DNA from: CAVSUZ01 sp963795415
GTDB lineage: Bacteria; Pseudomonadota; Alphaproteobacteria; Acetobacterales; Acetobacteraceae
DNA length: 64,000 bases
NCBI GenBank assembly: GCA_963795415.1
Contig: CAWCHQ010000002.1
Span: 496,001 to 560,000 of the forward strand
Reading direction: 5' to 3'
Shown: positions 53,797-62,276 of the stretch, in pieces
How the letters are laid out: each line of letters starts with the position of its first letter
Numbering within the stretch: position 1 is the stretch's first letter
Notes under the pieces: generated by a model
What the model was told of the DNA's origin: nothing
The model's input: only the letters and a program-made list of their open reading frames with translations
Database searches by the model: none
Program-made: the position numbers and the translations under genes

Positions 53797-54233
53797 TGGC
53801 CTTCTCCTATCGACTCCATCGGGCGGCGTGGAGTCGCATCGAAACGGGACGCTGGCTGGCCCGATGACGGCGAGGATTTCTCGGCTGAGGCGAAGCGCGG
53901 CGTCATGTGGCAGAGCACCGGGGTGTTCGACGAGCGCCAGCAACCGCAACACATGCAGCCGGCGGACTTCGTCGCCTGCAGCATCCGCGCCGAGCGTGCA
54001 CAGCAAGCACATTGTCGCCACCCTTCCTGGATTTACCGGCCAGGTCCTGACCCGGTTAATCGGTCAACCCACCGAGTCCGCACACGTTATCCGGAAGTCG
54101 TCCAGGCCATCGCAGCAGCTTGCGGCTCCTGATGATCACAAATCCACGCTATTGAGGGCCCGCCACTTGAGACCCATCCGTCATTCCTGCGAAAGCGGGA
54201 ACCCACGCCGCCCGTCGCACTGGCGAGTCGAAT
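53797..54233. other. 437-bp gap without a recognised gene
   Basis: The frame upstream of the M20 start stays open for 75 codons (MATMCLLCTLGADAAGDEVR onward) with normal codon bias but no recognisable domain; it may be a spurious extension. The right part carries an extragenic palindrome at 54184-54201. Confidence 0.4.
54180..54206. repeat. CATTCCTGCGAAAGCGGGAA extragenic palindrome
   Basis: TTCCTGC-GAAA-GCGGGAA is a variant of the palindrome CATTCCCGCGAAAGCGGGAA found many times between genes in proteobacteria. Here it lies 28 bp after the GH31 stop and could act as a terminator. Confidence 0.65.
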
Positions 54234-56247
54234 TCATGGCCCGCTGGTATGAGCGACCGCACGAAACACCGCCTGGTACAACGAGCCCTCGCGATAGAAC
54301 ACCGGCGGCTGCCCCAGCGGTGCCGCGACGGTGACACGTTTGCCTCCCCGATATGTTTCGCCGGTCCAGAGATGCGTCCAGTCCGCGCTGGCCGGGAGCG
54401 GCACCGGCCATTCGTGCGCCGCTTCCGCGAGAACCGGCGCGACCAGCAGATCGGGCCCCAGCAGAAAGGCGTCTTCCGTAGCCAGGGCGATCGGGTCCTG
54501 GGGGAAATGCAAAAACAGTGGACGCTGAAGCGGCAGTCCGGTTGCGCCCGCCTCGGCGATCAGGGCGCGGCGATAGGGTGCGAGCGCCACGTAAAGCCGC
54601 GCCATGTGGGCGAAATGGTCCAGAATGGCGGAGGAGCTGTCGACCTGGAGGTTGTCGGCTGGCCGGTTGCCTTCGTGCGTGCGCATGACGGCGGTGAAGG
54701 CGGCCATCTCGGCCCAGCGCATGAAAAGCTCCGGGGTGCGGCGAAGGCCGTAGAGGCTCATGTAGCCGCCGATATCGCTGTGGTGGTACGGGTTGCCGAC
54801 CAGCCCGGAGGACAGCGCGGCGCGGACCGCGCTCGGCAGTCCGTCGTGACGGGAAAAATCGACCGACTGGTCGCCGGCCCAGAGCAGCGTGCAATGCGGC
54901 TGGATGCCGGTGTGGCCGGAGCGCATGAAGAACAGGGCGTCGCCGGTGCGGCCCGCTTCCGCGATTGCGCGGGCGTTCAGCTCAGCCCACAGCACCGGCC
55001 ATGCATTGTGCAGAAGCATCGGATCGCCTCGATGGAGCCGGGCATCAGCGGGCAGGAACTCCGCGAAATCAGCCATCCAGCCGCTGATGCCGAGATCGAG
55101 CATGTTGGCGCGCAGGATGCGGTCGATGAACCACTGCACGGCCTCCGGATTGGTGAAATCGACCATGCCCCCGGTGAAGCCGCCGAAATCGACGTTGTAG
55201 GAGTCGCCCGCCTGGTCGCGGACGAAAAAGCCCTGTTGCCTGGCCGAGGCGAACAAGGCTCCCTGGTTGTTCAGGTAGGGATTGGCATAGGCGAGAAAGC
55301 GGATGCCGCGCCGGTTCAACGCGGCGACGCGGTCTGGCAAGTCGGGATAGCGCTCGGGGTTCCATTCCCAGTTCCAGAACAGCCTGGTTCCGAACCTGGT
55401 GTTGCGGACGCCGGCCCAATCCTCGCACCACAAGCCGGCCACGGGGACACCAGCTTCGATGATGCGCTCCAGGCGGTCGAAGCTTTTGGCGCCTTCCTTG
55501 AGACCGATGATCGCGCCGTGGTCGGTCCATGCCGGCAGGGCGGGAGGGCGGCCGAAGCGAGACGAAAGGGCAGTAACAACATCTGCCGGATGTGCCGCGG
55601 CGTGGAACTCCAGCCGCTTCGGCACTGCCCAGCACTCGATTTCAAAGTGCTGGGGGCGGCGGAAATCGAAGGCGGCGTAGGCGGTCGTATCCAGATGCAG
55701 GGCGAAGCCGCGCGAGGAGAGTACCGGTGGGTTGGGGATAATAGGTGTTCCAGTATTCGCCGCCTCTTCCGTCGCGTTGGGCCTGGAAACTGACCCAGGA
55801 CTGATCGTCCCGGCCGACGCCGGGTTCGGAGACCCAGAAAGGGAACCGTCGTCCGGCGAGGTCCAGGTGGGAGAATTGCTCGCCACCGCCCCAGAAATGC
55901 TCTTCAGGTTCGGCATGCAGGCGGATCCAGAGACGATTGAGGCCGGGTGCAGGATCGAATGAGAGAATGAGCCCTTTGTCGTTACCCGAGATCGCCACTT
56001 TAGTGGCGGGCGTTCCGCCGTTGCCGGCGCATTCGAGCAGCCAGCTTTCGCCGATCTGGTTGATGCGCACGCTCCGCAGCGGCACACGTTCGGAAACGAA
56101 ATCCTGGATATCGAAGAACCCGTTGCGTATCTGCACGGACGGGTCCCCGCGACCAGCGAAAAGGAACGGGCTTTCCGGCGCGTGACGGATCAGGGTGTGC
56201 CCGGCGAACCCAAGTGTGAAGCCGGGGCCGTCGACGTCGAGGATCAT
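54234..56247 (-). pseudogene. GH31 alpha-glucosidase / sulfoquinovosidase (YihQ-like), frameshifted
   Basis: A ~670-aa family GH31 enzyme split at about 55725. The N-terminal beta domain (MILDVDGPGFTLGFAGHTLI, EHFWGGGEQFSHLDLAGRRF) is in one frame; the catalytic barrel is in another. Key motifs: VAGLWCEDWAGVRNTRFGTR, the nucleophile Asp in GISGWMADFAEFLP and FMRSGHTGIQPH. The RNTRFG-RLFWNW block resembles YihQ, where Arg and Trp bind sulfoquinovose. One extra base rejoins the frames. No sulfoquinovose pathway genes are adjacent, so the substrate assignment is tentative. Confidence 0.82.
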
Positions 56248-56274
56248 GGTGTCAGGGTTCGGTTCGTAGGGTTG

Positions 56275-56832
56275 TTACCGAAGACATCCGAGCGGACAGG
56301 ACCGGCCTTCAAGAGCCCCCGCTGCCTGGGCGGTTGCGATGTTGGCGGTGTGTATAAATGGGAGGTTGGCCAGGAGCGCGAAGGTCTGTTCCGGTCCGAA
56401 TGTGTAGATCGGCGTCGCAAGGGTATGAACCGCCGCGGCCCGGTTATTGCCGGCAAGCTCGAGCGAAACGGCCGCCATCGTGTCTACCACCTGCTGTGAT
56501 GTTGCCGCGGGAGCGACGCCGAGGACCTGGCGGACGGCCTCCCGCGCCCGGAGCATCTGTGCATTGATTATCGGACTTCCCGATCGCCAGGCCGGGCTGG
56601 TGTTGAGCTGGCCGGCGACATAGTCGAGCGCTGCGACTGCCCTCGCGGCGCTGGCGGGGTCACCGCTCGTGCGGGCCGGTGCAGCGAAGGCCCAGGCCGA
56701 GTATTGGATGGCGTTGGCCGGATCGCCAAGTCCCAGTCCCGCCGGCATCGCCGCGGTATCGACGTGAGCGGCCGTGGTGCAGGCCGCCATGGCCAGAAAG
56801 CACGCCAGTGTCCCGAATCGGAAGTTCGCCAT
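56275..56832 (-). CDS. Lipoprotein of unknown function whose start lies in an inverted-repeat element
   Basis: A 185-aa protein starting MANFRFGTLACFLAMAACTT: a signal with a possible lipobox ending at Cys18. The mature part is helical and Ala-rich with TSPAWRSGSPIINAQMLRAR and HTLATPIYTFGPEQTFALLA. The ATG and the first few codons are encoded by the right end of the ~130-bp element at 56807-56936. No strong ribosome-binding site precedes it. It lies next to the GH31 gene, 27 bp from its start, same strand. Confidence 0.6.
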   Translation of the reverse strand: MANFRFGTLACFLAMAACTTAAHVDTAAMPAGLGLGDPANAIQYSAWAFAAPARTSGDPASAARAVAALDYVAGQLNTSPAWRSGSPIINAQMLRAREAVRQVLGVAPAATSQQVVDTMAAVSLELAGNNRAAAVHTLATPIYTFGPEQTFALLANLPFIHTANIATAQAAGALEGRSCPLGCLR

Positions 56833-56936
56833 TGTGGATTGGCGGCCGGTTCGGGACACCGGCTCTTTGTTTTCAGTGGCCTGCTGATCCCCTTCGCCCG
56901 CCGCACGATACGGCGAACTTCGGGGGCAGGACACTA
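56807..56936. mobile_element. ~130-bp inverted-repeat element (MITE-like), copy 2
   Basis: Inverted copy of the element at 33531-33662. Ends read AGTGTCCCGAATCGGAAGTT at the left and ACTTCGGGGGCAGGACACTA at the right. Both copies share the GGCGAAGGGG-like and CAGGCCACnGAAAAC internal segments. The left end encodes the start codon of the lipoprotein gene. Confidence 0.75.
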
Positions 56937-57099
56937 GGAGTGCCGTGGAGGCGAGGGGGGACATGACGGTAGGAACCCTGACAGTTTTGCCTTGGAGGCG
57001 AAGGGATACTACGCTCCTTGGCGTGCGTTGCTTAGCCTTCACGCGCAATGACAGTTACGGTTGCGGCTGCGGCGGCAATCTAGTATCGCCGCGCCGGTC

Positions 57100-57966
57100 A
57101 TGAATGTTGCCCTACAGGATCGCCTCCCGGTCGCGAGCACGCAATTCGTGCTGGAATTCCGGCCGGGCGCAGCGGAGAATCGCCGCGTCCAGCTGGCCCT
57201 TCAGGACATTCTGGACGGGCTCAGGATGTGGCGGCTCGGGTTGACGCTTGGGTGGCTGGACATCCGGTTGCGCTATCGCGGGTCGATGCTGGGGCCGTTC
57301 TGGCTGACAATTTCCACCGGCATGATGGTGGGATCGTTGGGGGTCCTGTACGCCGCATTGTTTCACACGACGTTGCGCGAATACCTGCCGTTCATCGCTT
57401 TGTCTCAGGTCCTGTGGAGCTTTATCGCCGGCATCATCCAGGATGGCTGCACTTGCTTCACCTCGGCAGAGGGGACGATCCGAGCAGTGCGAATGCCGTT
57501 CTTCCTGCATGCGGTCAGAACGGTAGTCCGTAACCTGCTGATTTTGGCGCACAATGTTCTGGTGATCGTCGTCGTGTACATCGCCCTGGCGATCAACCCG
57601 GGCTGGCAGCTGGTTTGGGCGGTCCCCGGCGTCGCGTTATGGCTGATAGCGTCGATAGCCATCTGTCTCCCGCTTGGCGCGGTGTGCGCGCGGTTCCGCG
57701 ACATTCCGCCGATCATCGCCAGCGTGCTGCAAATCGCCTTTTTTCTGACCCCGGTCATCTGGCTGCCAAAGCAACTTGGACCTAACGAGCACTGGCTGAT
57801 CCTCAACCCCTTCTTCAACATGCTGGAGATCGTGCGGGAGCCCATGTTGGGAGCGGCCGCCGGGTCGCATGTATGGGTGGCAGCAGTGCTGACGACGGCC
57901 GTTTTGTCCGCCGCGTCCTTCGCGCTGTTCGCGCGGGTGCGCGCCCGCGTCGCATTCTGGGTCTGA
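57100..57966 (+). CDS. Polysaccharide ABC exporter permease (Wzm/KpsM-like)
   Basis: A 288-aa membrane permease with six helices, using ATG 57100; a TTG at 57061 is possible but has no similarity. It shows the ABC-2 pattern WLDIRLRYRGSMLGPFWLTI, then YLPFIALSQVLWSFIAG and the FRDIPPIIASVLQIAFFLTP cytoplasmic loop. Paired with the next gene it would export a lipid-linked polysaccharide across the inner membrane. Confidence 0.9.
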   Translation: MNVALQDRLPVASTQFVLEFRPGAAENRRVQLALQDILDGLRMWRLGLTLGWLDIRLRYRGSMLGPFWLTISTGMMVGSLGVLYAALFHTTLREYLPFIALSQVLWSFIAGIIQDGCTCFTSAEGTIRAVRMPFFLHAVRTVVRNLLILAHNVLVIVVVYIALAINPGWQLVWAVPGVALWLIASIAICLPLGAVCARFRDIPPIIASVLQIAFFLTPVIWLPKQLGPNEHWLILNPFFNMLEIVREPMLGAAAGSHVWVAAVLTTAVLSAASFALFARVRARVAFWV

Positions 57967-57970
57967 CCGA

Positions 57971-58738
57971 ATGTTCGCATCGCCGCGGATCGAGGTCGCC
58001 GGGTTGTCGCTGCTGTTCCCGCTCTATCATGGCAGCAGCCGGAGCCTGAAAAAGACGGTTTTCGCGGTCGCCTCGGGGCGGCTCAAGCAGGATCCTCAGC
58101 ACCGGGTTGTGGTGCAGGCGCTTCGCGACGTCTCGTTCACCTTGCATTCGGGCGATCGCCTGGGGTTGGTCGGCCCCAATGGGGCGGGCAAGACGACCCT
58201 GTTGCGCACGCTGGCCGGCATCTATGAGCCGGTGATCGGGTTGGTACGAGTGGCGGGCAGCCTGAATGCGCTGCTCGACACGCAGCTCGGCATGAACCCG
58301 GAGCTGACCGGCCGAGAGAACATCATGCTTCGCGGCCTGTACCATGGCCTGTCCAAACCGGCGATCGCGCAGCTGGAGGAGGACGTCCGGGCTTTCGCGG
58401 ATCTGGGCGATTTCATGGATCTGCCGGTACGCATCTACAGTTCAGGCATGATCGTGCGGCTCGGTTTTGCCCTGGCGACCGCGATCCGGCCGCAGATACT
58501 GCTGATGGATGAGTGGATATTGGCCGGCGACGCTTCGTTCATGGACAAGGCGCGGGCGCGGCTCGAGGAGATGATACGCGGGGTTGAAATTCTCGTATTA
58601 TCAACGCATCAGCCGTCGATCATCAGGGATTGGTGCACCCGGGCGTTGTGGCTGGATCAGGGCACGATTCGCGCGGATGGGACGCCCGAGGAAGTGTTGG
58701 AGCAGTATCTGGGACACCCGGTTCCGGAGGCCGTGTGA
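57971..58738 (+). CDS. Polysaccharide ABC exporter ATPase (Wzt/KpsT-like)
   Basis: A 255-aa ATPase. Walker A is LVGPNGAGKTTLLRTLAG (about residues 66-83), the signature loop is RIYSSGMIVRLGFALA, Walker B is ILLMDEWILAGD and the switch His is in LSTHQPSIIRD. The YSSGM-type signature is characteristic of polysaccharide exporters. It starts 4 bp after the permease gene and overlaps the next start (GTGA). Confidence 0.93.
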   Translation: MFASPRIEVAGLSLLFPLYHGSSRSLKKTVFAVASGRLKQDPQHRVVVQALRDVSFTLHSGDRLGLVGPNGAGKTTLLRTLAGIYEPVIGLVRVAGSLNALLDTQLGMNPELTGRENIMLRGLYHGLSKPAIAQLEEDVRAFADLGDFMDLPVRIYSSGMIVRLGFALATAIRPQILLMDEWILAGDASFMDKARARLEEMIRGVEILVLSTHQPSIIRDWCTRALWLDQGTIRADGTPEEVLEQYLGHPVPEAV

Positions 58739-59907
58739 CGTTGCTCCCTTTGGCGGGGCTGCGGGTGCTGGAATTCGCGCACACTGTCATGGGGCCGACC
58801 TGCGGGGTGGTGCTGGCGGATCTGGGGGCGGATGTGATCCGCGTGGAACCTGCGCCCGAGGGTGACCGGACGCGGCGGCTGCATGGATTTGCGACCGGGT
58901 TCTTCTGGTACTTCAATCGGAACAAACGCTGCATCTGCATCGACCTGAAATCCCCCGACGGCCTTGCCGTTGCCCGCGACCTGCTCTGCACGGCGGATGT
59001 GCTGATCGAGAATTTCGGTCCCGGGACAATGGAGCGGCTTGGGCTGGGATGGGAGCAGGCGCGGGAGATCAACCCGAAGGTGATCTACTGCGCGCTAAAG
59101 GGGTTCTTGCCGGGTCCCTACGAGCATCGGCCGGCGCTGGACGAAATCGCCCAGTTCATGACGGGTCTTGCCTACATGACGGGCCCGCCAGGGCGGCCGC
59201 TGCGCGCCGGATCCTCGGTGATCGACATCATGGGCGGCGTGATGGGCGATGTCGCGATCCTGGCGGCGTTGCGGCAGCGGGATCAGGACGGCCAGGGGCG
59301 AAAGGTCACCAGTGCGCTGTTCGAGTCGTCGGCGTTTCTGATGGGACAGCACATGGCAGGCGAGGCGGGGAGCGGGGTGCCGGCGGCTCCCATGCCAGTG
59401 CGCAGCAGCGCCTGGGCCATCTACGAGACGTTCGAGACCGCGGACGGATCGAAGCTGTTCATCGGCATAACGTCCGACAATCACTGGCGCGCCTTCTGCA
59501 GCACGTTTGGCCGTCCCGATCTGCTGAAGGACCGGCGCTTCACCACCAATGCGGACAGGGTGAGCAACCGGAGCGCCCTGCGGGAGGTGGTGGCAGAGAT
59601 CGCGCGGGGTCACGCCGTGTCCGATCTGGCAGTCGTGCTGGATCGGGCCGGGATTCCGTTTTCACCGGTCAACCGCCCGTCCGACCTGTTCCACGATCCG
59701 CAGGTGTTGCAGCACGCGTTGCAGATTCGAATGCCGGACGGGAAGATGGTGCCGCTGCCGCCTCTGCCGGTGGATATCGGCGGGGAGACCCCAGGCGTTC
59801 GGATGCAGCCCCCAGAGGCTGGGGAGCACACGGACGCGATCCTGGGCGAGCTCGGCTATACGCCGGAATGGGTGGCGGCGCTGCGGCGGGCAGGGGCGGT
59901 TCGGTAG
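58735..59907 (+). CDS. CoA transferase family III (CaiB/BaiF)
   Basis: A 390-aa CoA transferase. The GTG at 58735 has a GGAGG 5 bp upstream and overlaps the exporter stop. Motifs: LRVLEFAHTVMGPTCGVVLA, LADLGADVIRVEPAPEGD, NKRCICIDLKSPDG, LIENFGPGTMERLGLGWEQ and a catalytic Asp in SVIDIMGGVMGDVAILAALR. It transfers CoA between carboxylates; substrate unknown. Co-transcription with a polysaccharide exporter is unexpected functionally. Confidence 0.92.
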   Translation: MTLLPLAGLRVLEFAHTVMGPTCGVVLADLGADVIRVEPAPEGDRTRRLHGFATGFFWYFNRNKRCICIDLKSPDGLAVARDLLCTADVLIENFGPGTMERLGLGWEQAREINPKVIYCALKGFLPGPYEHRPALDEIAQFMTGLAYMTGPPGRPLRAGSSVIDIMGGVMGDVAILAALRQRDQDGQGRKVTSALFESSAFLMGQHMAGEAGSGVPAAPMPVRSSAWAIYETFETADGSKLFIGITSDNHWRAFCSTFGRPDLLKDRRFTTNADRVSNRSALREVVAEIARGHAVSDLAVVLDRAGIPFSPVNRPSDLFHDPQVLQHALQIRMPDGKMVPLPPLPVDIGGETPGVRMQPPEAGEHTDAILGELGYTPEWVAALRRAGAVR

Positions 59908-60048
59908 TTGTAGCGAGCCGAGCTGATCCGCGCTTCGGCGCGAAACGGTGAGCTTGAACCGAGTCGCTCCGTGCCCGGACAGGCGAAAAATCAACCCCGG
60001 CCCGGGGACATGTTTCGCGGGAATGAAGACTTTCGGCGAACCGCTAAA

Positions 60049-60108
60049 CTAGAGCAGATCGCGCTTGACAGGAAATGCGTGCATTTCCAGGAGCGCGTGA
60101 ATCTGCTC
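60049..60108. repeat. CTAGAGCAGAT palindromic element
   Basis: Opens CTAGAGCAGATCGCGCTTGA and closes GAGCGCGTGAATCTGCTC, with an inner GGAAATGC/GCATTTCC stem. Same family as the elements at 29369 and 33465. Confidence 0.75.
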
Positions 60109-60121
60109 GCGAAATGAGGAC

Positions 60122-60152
60122 AGAGCGTGTTCAGTCACCCTGAACACGCTCT
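60122..60152. terminator. Bidirectional terminator-like perfect hairpin
   Basis: AGAGCGTGTTCA / TGAACACGCTCT form a perfect 12-bp stem with a 7-nt loop. It lies between the convergent CoA transferase and XRE genes; the XRE stop codon begins in the last bases of the stem. Its AGAGC ends link it to the CTAGAGC elements. Confidence 0.7.
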
Positions 60153-60504
60153 AATCCCCATCCGTCCGGTTCGCGCCCCGGGCCAGACGCCGCGCGGTGC
60201 GCAGCAGGATCTGCCGGTCTTCCGGGCTGCATTCCCGGTAAAGCCGCAGCATAGCCAGCTCGTCACCTGACCCGGCGGCCGCCGGGGCGTGTTTGTCCTC
60301 GCCATGCGCCAGGACCTCGATCCCGACCCCCAGTGCGTCCGCAATCCGGGCGAGATTCGGCGTCAGCTGGCCGGCACGCCCGGTTTCCCACTGGGCCACC
60401 GCGCTTCGTGAAACGCCAACGGCGGCAGCCAGATCCTCCTGCGTGAGGCCGTGATCCTTGCGGGCCGTGCGAATGCGCTGGCCGATTTCGGGTGGGGTGG
60501 GCAT
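60151..60504 (-). CDS. XRE-family transcriptional regulator
   Basis: A 117-aa protein with an N-terminal Cro/CI helix-turn-helix (IGQRIRTARKDHGLTQEDLA, AAVGVSRSAVAQWETGRAG) and a short C-terminal tail ending EDRQILLRTARRLA. It resembles phage-type or antitoxin repressors. It is divergent from a small HTH gene across a region with two GTCAG-N5-CTAAC sites, probably its operators. Confidence 0.88.
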   Translation of the reverse strand: MPTPPEIGQRIRTARKDHGLTQEDLAAAVGVSRSAVAQWETGRAGQLTPNLARIADALGVGIEVLAHGEDKHAPAAAGSGDELAMLRLYRECSPEDRQILLRTARRLARGANRTDGD

Positions 60505-60518
60505 GTCGGGACGGTATA

Positions 60519-60533
60519 GTCAGAAATCCTAAC
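60519..60533. promoter_or_regulatory. Candidate operator site 1 (GTCAG-N5-CTAAC)
   Basis: GTCAGaaatcCTAAC, near-palindromic, 15 bp upstream of the XRE start. A second copy lies 46 bp away. Repeat of the same spaced half-sites in the divergent promoter suggests a dimeric repressor site. Confidence 0.55.
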
Positions 60534-60564
60534 CGACAAGAGTTATTTTTCTTGACGAGTGAAC

Positions 60565-60579
60565 GTCAGTTACACTAAC
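60565..60579. promoter_or_regulatory. Candidate operator site 2 (GTCAG-N5-CTAAC)
   Basis: GTCAGttacaCTAAC, same half-sites as site 1. It lies just downstream of a TTGACG box at 60552-60557, so binding would block the promoter of the small HTH gene. Confidence 0.55.
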
Positions 60580-60616
60580 TAACGTCATGTTCTCTACACG
60601 TTCCTTGGAGGCATGC

Positions 60617-60907
60617 GTGTCCCAACACTTCGTCTGGACCGAGGCACAAGACAGCCAGATCAAGCGGCTCCGGGCGGAGGGGGCTACCTGGGACAGAATT
60701 GCCGAGGTTATCGGGCGCCCGGCAGCAGCGGTGCGGGAACGGGGGCGGCGCATCCATGCGAACCGGCCACCGCCGGATTTCACCCCTCCGCCCGACGACC
60801 CGGGTCGGGAGCCCCTGCCGGCCGGGCATGAGCGAAGCTGGGGAGCCATCACGCGCGGCACCGTCCTGGAGGGCGTGCCGTATCCGCTGCCGGTGTTCCG
60901 GCGATAG
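60617..60907 (+). CDS. Small helix-turn-helix protein (GcrA/Myb-like pattern)
   Basis: A 96-aa protein; the GTG at 60617 has a perfect GGAGG five bases upstream and is preferred to an ATG at 60587. The N-terminal half (FVWTEAQDSQIKRLRAEGAT, WDRIAEVIGRPAAAVRERG) has a Trp-led HTH pattern like the GcrA or SANT/Myb group; the C-terminal half is Pro-rich. It probably binds DNA. Divergent from XRE and followed 49 bp later by a DUF6362 gene. Confidence 0.65.
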   Translation: MSQHFVWTEAQDSQIKRLRAEGATWDRIAEVIGRPAAAVRERGRRIHANRPPPDFTPPPDDPGREPLPAGHERSWGAITRGTVLEGVPYPLPVFRR

Positions 60908-60956
60908 CGGGTTCGGAACGGCCTCGCGCTTTACATCCACAAAAAGGGAAACATTC

Positions 60957-61418
60957 GTGCAGACCGAAGCAGCCATTGACGCCGACTATGTTGTTGCGCG
61001 CCTGGAGGAGGCGGGAGCCACGTTGCTGGCTCTCCCGGGCACCGGCTGGTCCACGCGCCTTCGCTCATCGTCCCTCGAAATCGTGCGAACGGCGGCCGAA
61101 AGCTATGGTTGGACCAGTCAGCGAATTCGCCCGGCTATCCCTTCCGCCGCCCGGATTACGGACATGGACGAGATCCTTGGCTGGATCTCGCTTATTCCGC
61201 TGGAACGGTATGTTCTCAGGCGGATCGTCGGCGCTCGCAGTCTCGTGCACCCGATCAGCGAAAAGCACCTGTTTCCGTGGCGCCGTCTTGGCACCGCGCT
61301 GGGAGCCGACCACAAGGCGGTGCAGCGCTGGCACAAGGAGGGGATCGGCATCATCGTGTCCGCCCTGGCAAGCGGTGGTTCGCCGGGGCGGTCCGCGGTA
61401 CTGCGCGCAATGCCGTGA
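60957..61418 (+). CDS. DUF6362-like protein
   Basis: A 153-aa protein from a GTG start preceded by AGGGAA. Pattern: VVARLEEAGATLLAL, MDEILGWISLIPLERYVLRR, then FPWRRLGTALGADHKAVQRW with a terminal helix-turn-helix-like segment. DUF6362 proteins occur in alphaproteobacterial genomes and phages and look like DNA-binding proteins. With the XRE and HTH genes it may be a phage-derived regulatory module. Confidence 0.7.
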   Translation: MQTEAAIDADYVVARLEEAGATLLALPGTGWSTRLRSSSLEIVRTAAESYGWTSQRIRPAIPSAARITDMDEILGWISLIPLERYVLRRIVGARSLVHPISEKHLFPWRRLGTALGADHKAVQRWHKEGIGIIVSALASGGSPGRSAVLRAMP

Positions 61419-61438
61419 TGATCTGACGGTCCGCCCGT

Positions 61439-62239
61439 TCAGTGCGGATCGGTGTCCAGGCGCACGGCGATGCCCTCCAGACCGGGCGCCGCCGCCGGGT
61501 ACCGGGCCAGAACCAGCGGATCATGTCCAGGAATGACGCAATCGGCGGTACTGGCAAGCCGCCGGAGCGTCGCGTAGCCTTCCAGCGTCTCCTCCAGGTT
61601 ATGCAGGATCGGGAAGGCGCGTCCTTCCTGCATGTTCGCATAGAAATGGCTGGCGTCGGCTGCGAGGACCATCCAGCCGCGGCGGGTCCACACGCGCACC
61701 ACTTGCAGCCCCTTGCTGTGCCCGCCCACGTGATGCACCGAAAGCCCTGGGGCGATTTCCTCCGCGCCGTCATGGAACTGGACGCGGCCGGCGAAGGTTT
61801 TGCGGACCATCGCGACCACATCCTCCTCCTCGAAGGCAACGCGCAGGCCGGCGTGGCACATGCACCGGCCGGTGCAGAATGCCATTTCCCTGTCCTGCAG
61901 GTGGTACCGCGCCCGCGGGAACAGGTCGTAGTTGCCGCAATGGTCGTAGTGCATGTGGGAGATCAGCACGTCCTGCACCTGATCGGGCTCGACGCCGATC
62001 GCCTTCAACCCGACCGCCGGAGAGCGCAGGAACTCCCGTCCCCGTTTGCGGCCCATGTCGGGGTCAAAGCCGGTGTCCAGGATGAATGTCTGCTGCGGTC
62101 CCTTGATCGCCCAAACGAAATAGTCCAGCGGCATCGGTGCATCGTGTGGATCGCCGCCGAGGAAGTTGCCGGAGCGACGGGCAAGCGCGTTATGGGCGTA
62201 GCGGACAGCGTAAAGCTCATAGCTTGGGGTTTCGGGCAT
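61439..62239 (-). CDS. MBL-fold hydrolase, AHL-lactonase-like
   Basis: A 266-aa metallo-beta-lactamase-fold enzyme. The metal-binding motif is LISHMHYDHCGNYDLF (HxHxDH), with later metal ligands in HHVGGHSKGLQVVRV and CVIPGHDPLVLARY. ADASHFYANMQ is another conserved Asp motif. The sequence resembles N-acyl homoserine lactonases (AttM/AiiB group) but other lactone or ester substrates are possible. ATG 62239 matches the family start; an upstream extension overlapping livF is rejected. Confidence 0.87.
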   Translation of the reverse strand: MPETPSYELYAVRYAHNALARRSGNFLGGDPHDAPMPLDYFVWAIKGPQQTFILDTGFDPDMGRKRGREFLRSPAVGLKAIGVEPDQVQDVLISHMHYDHCGNYDLFPRARYHLQDREMAFCTGRCMCHAGLRVAFEEEDVVAMVRKTFAGRVQFHDGAEEIAPGLSVHHVGGHSKGLQVVRVWTRRGWMVLAADASHFYANMQEGRAFPILHNLEETLEGYATLRRLASTADCVIPGHDPLVLARYPAAAPGLEGIAVRLDTDPH

Positions 62240-62276
62240 GGGCGTTTCCTCTACCGACAGCTCACGGCGTTGCTTG

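Noticed and set aside
53797..54021. 75-codon N-terminal extension of the M20 gene or separate small gene
   Set aside because: No similarity in that segment, no stop to separate it from the M20 gene, and the family starts at 53796.
54249..55793. 514-aa plus-strand open frame
   Set aside because: Antisense shadow of the GH31 gene; the sense strand carries the clear catalytic motifs.
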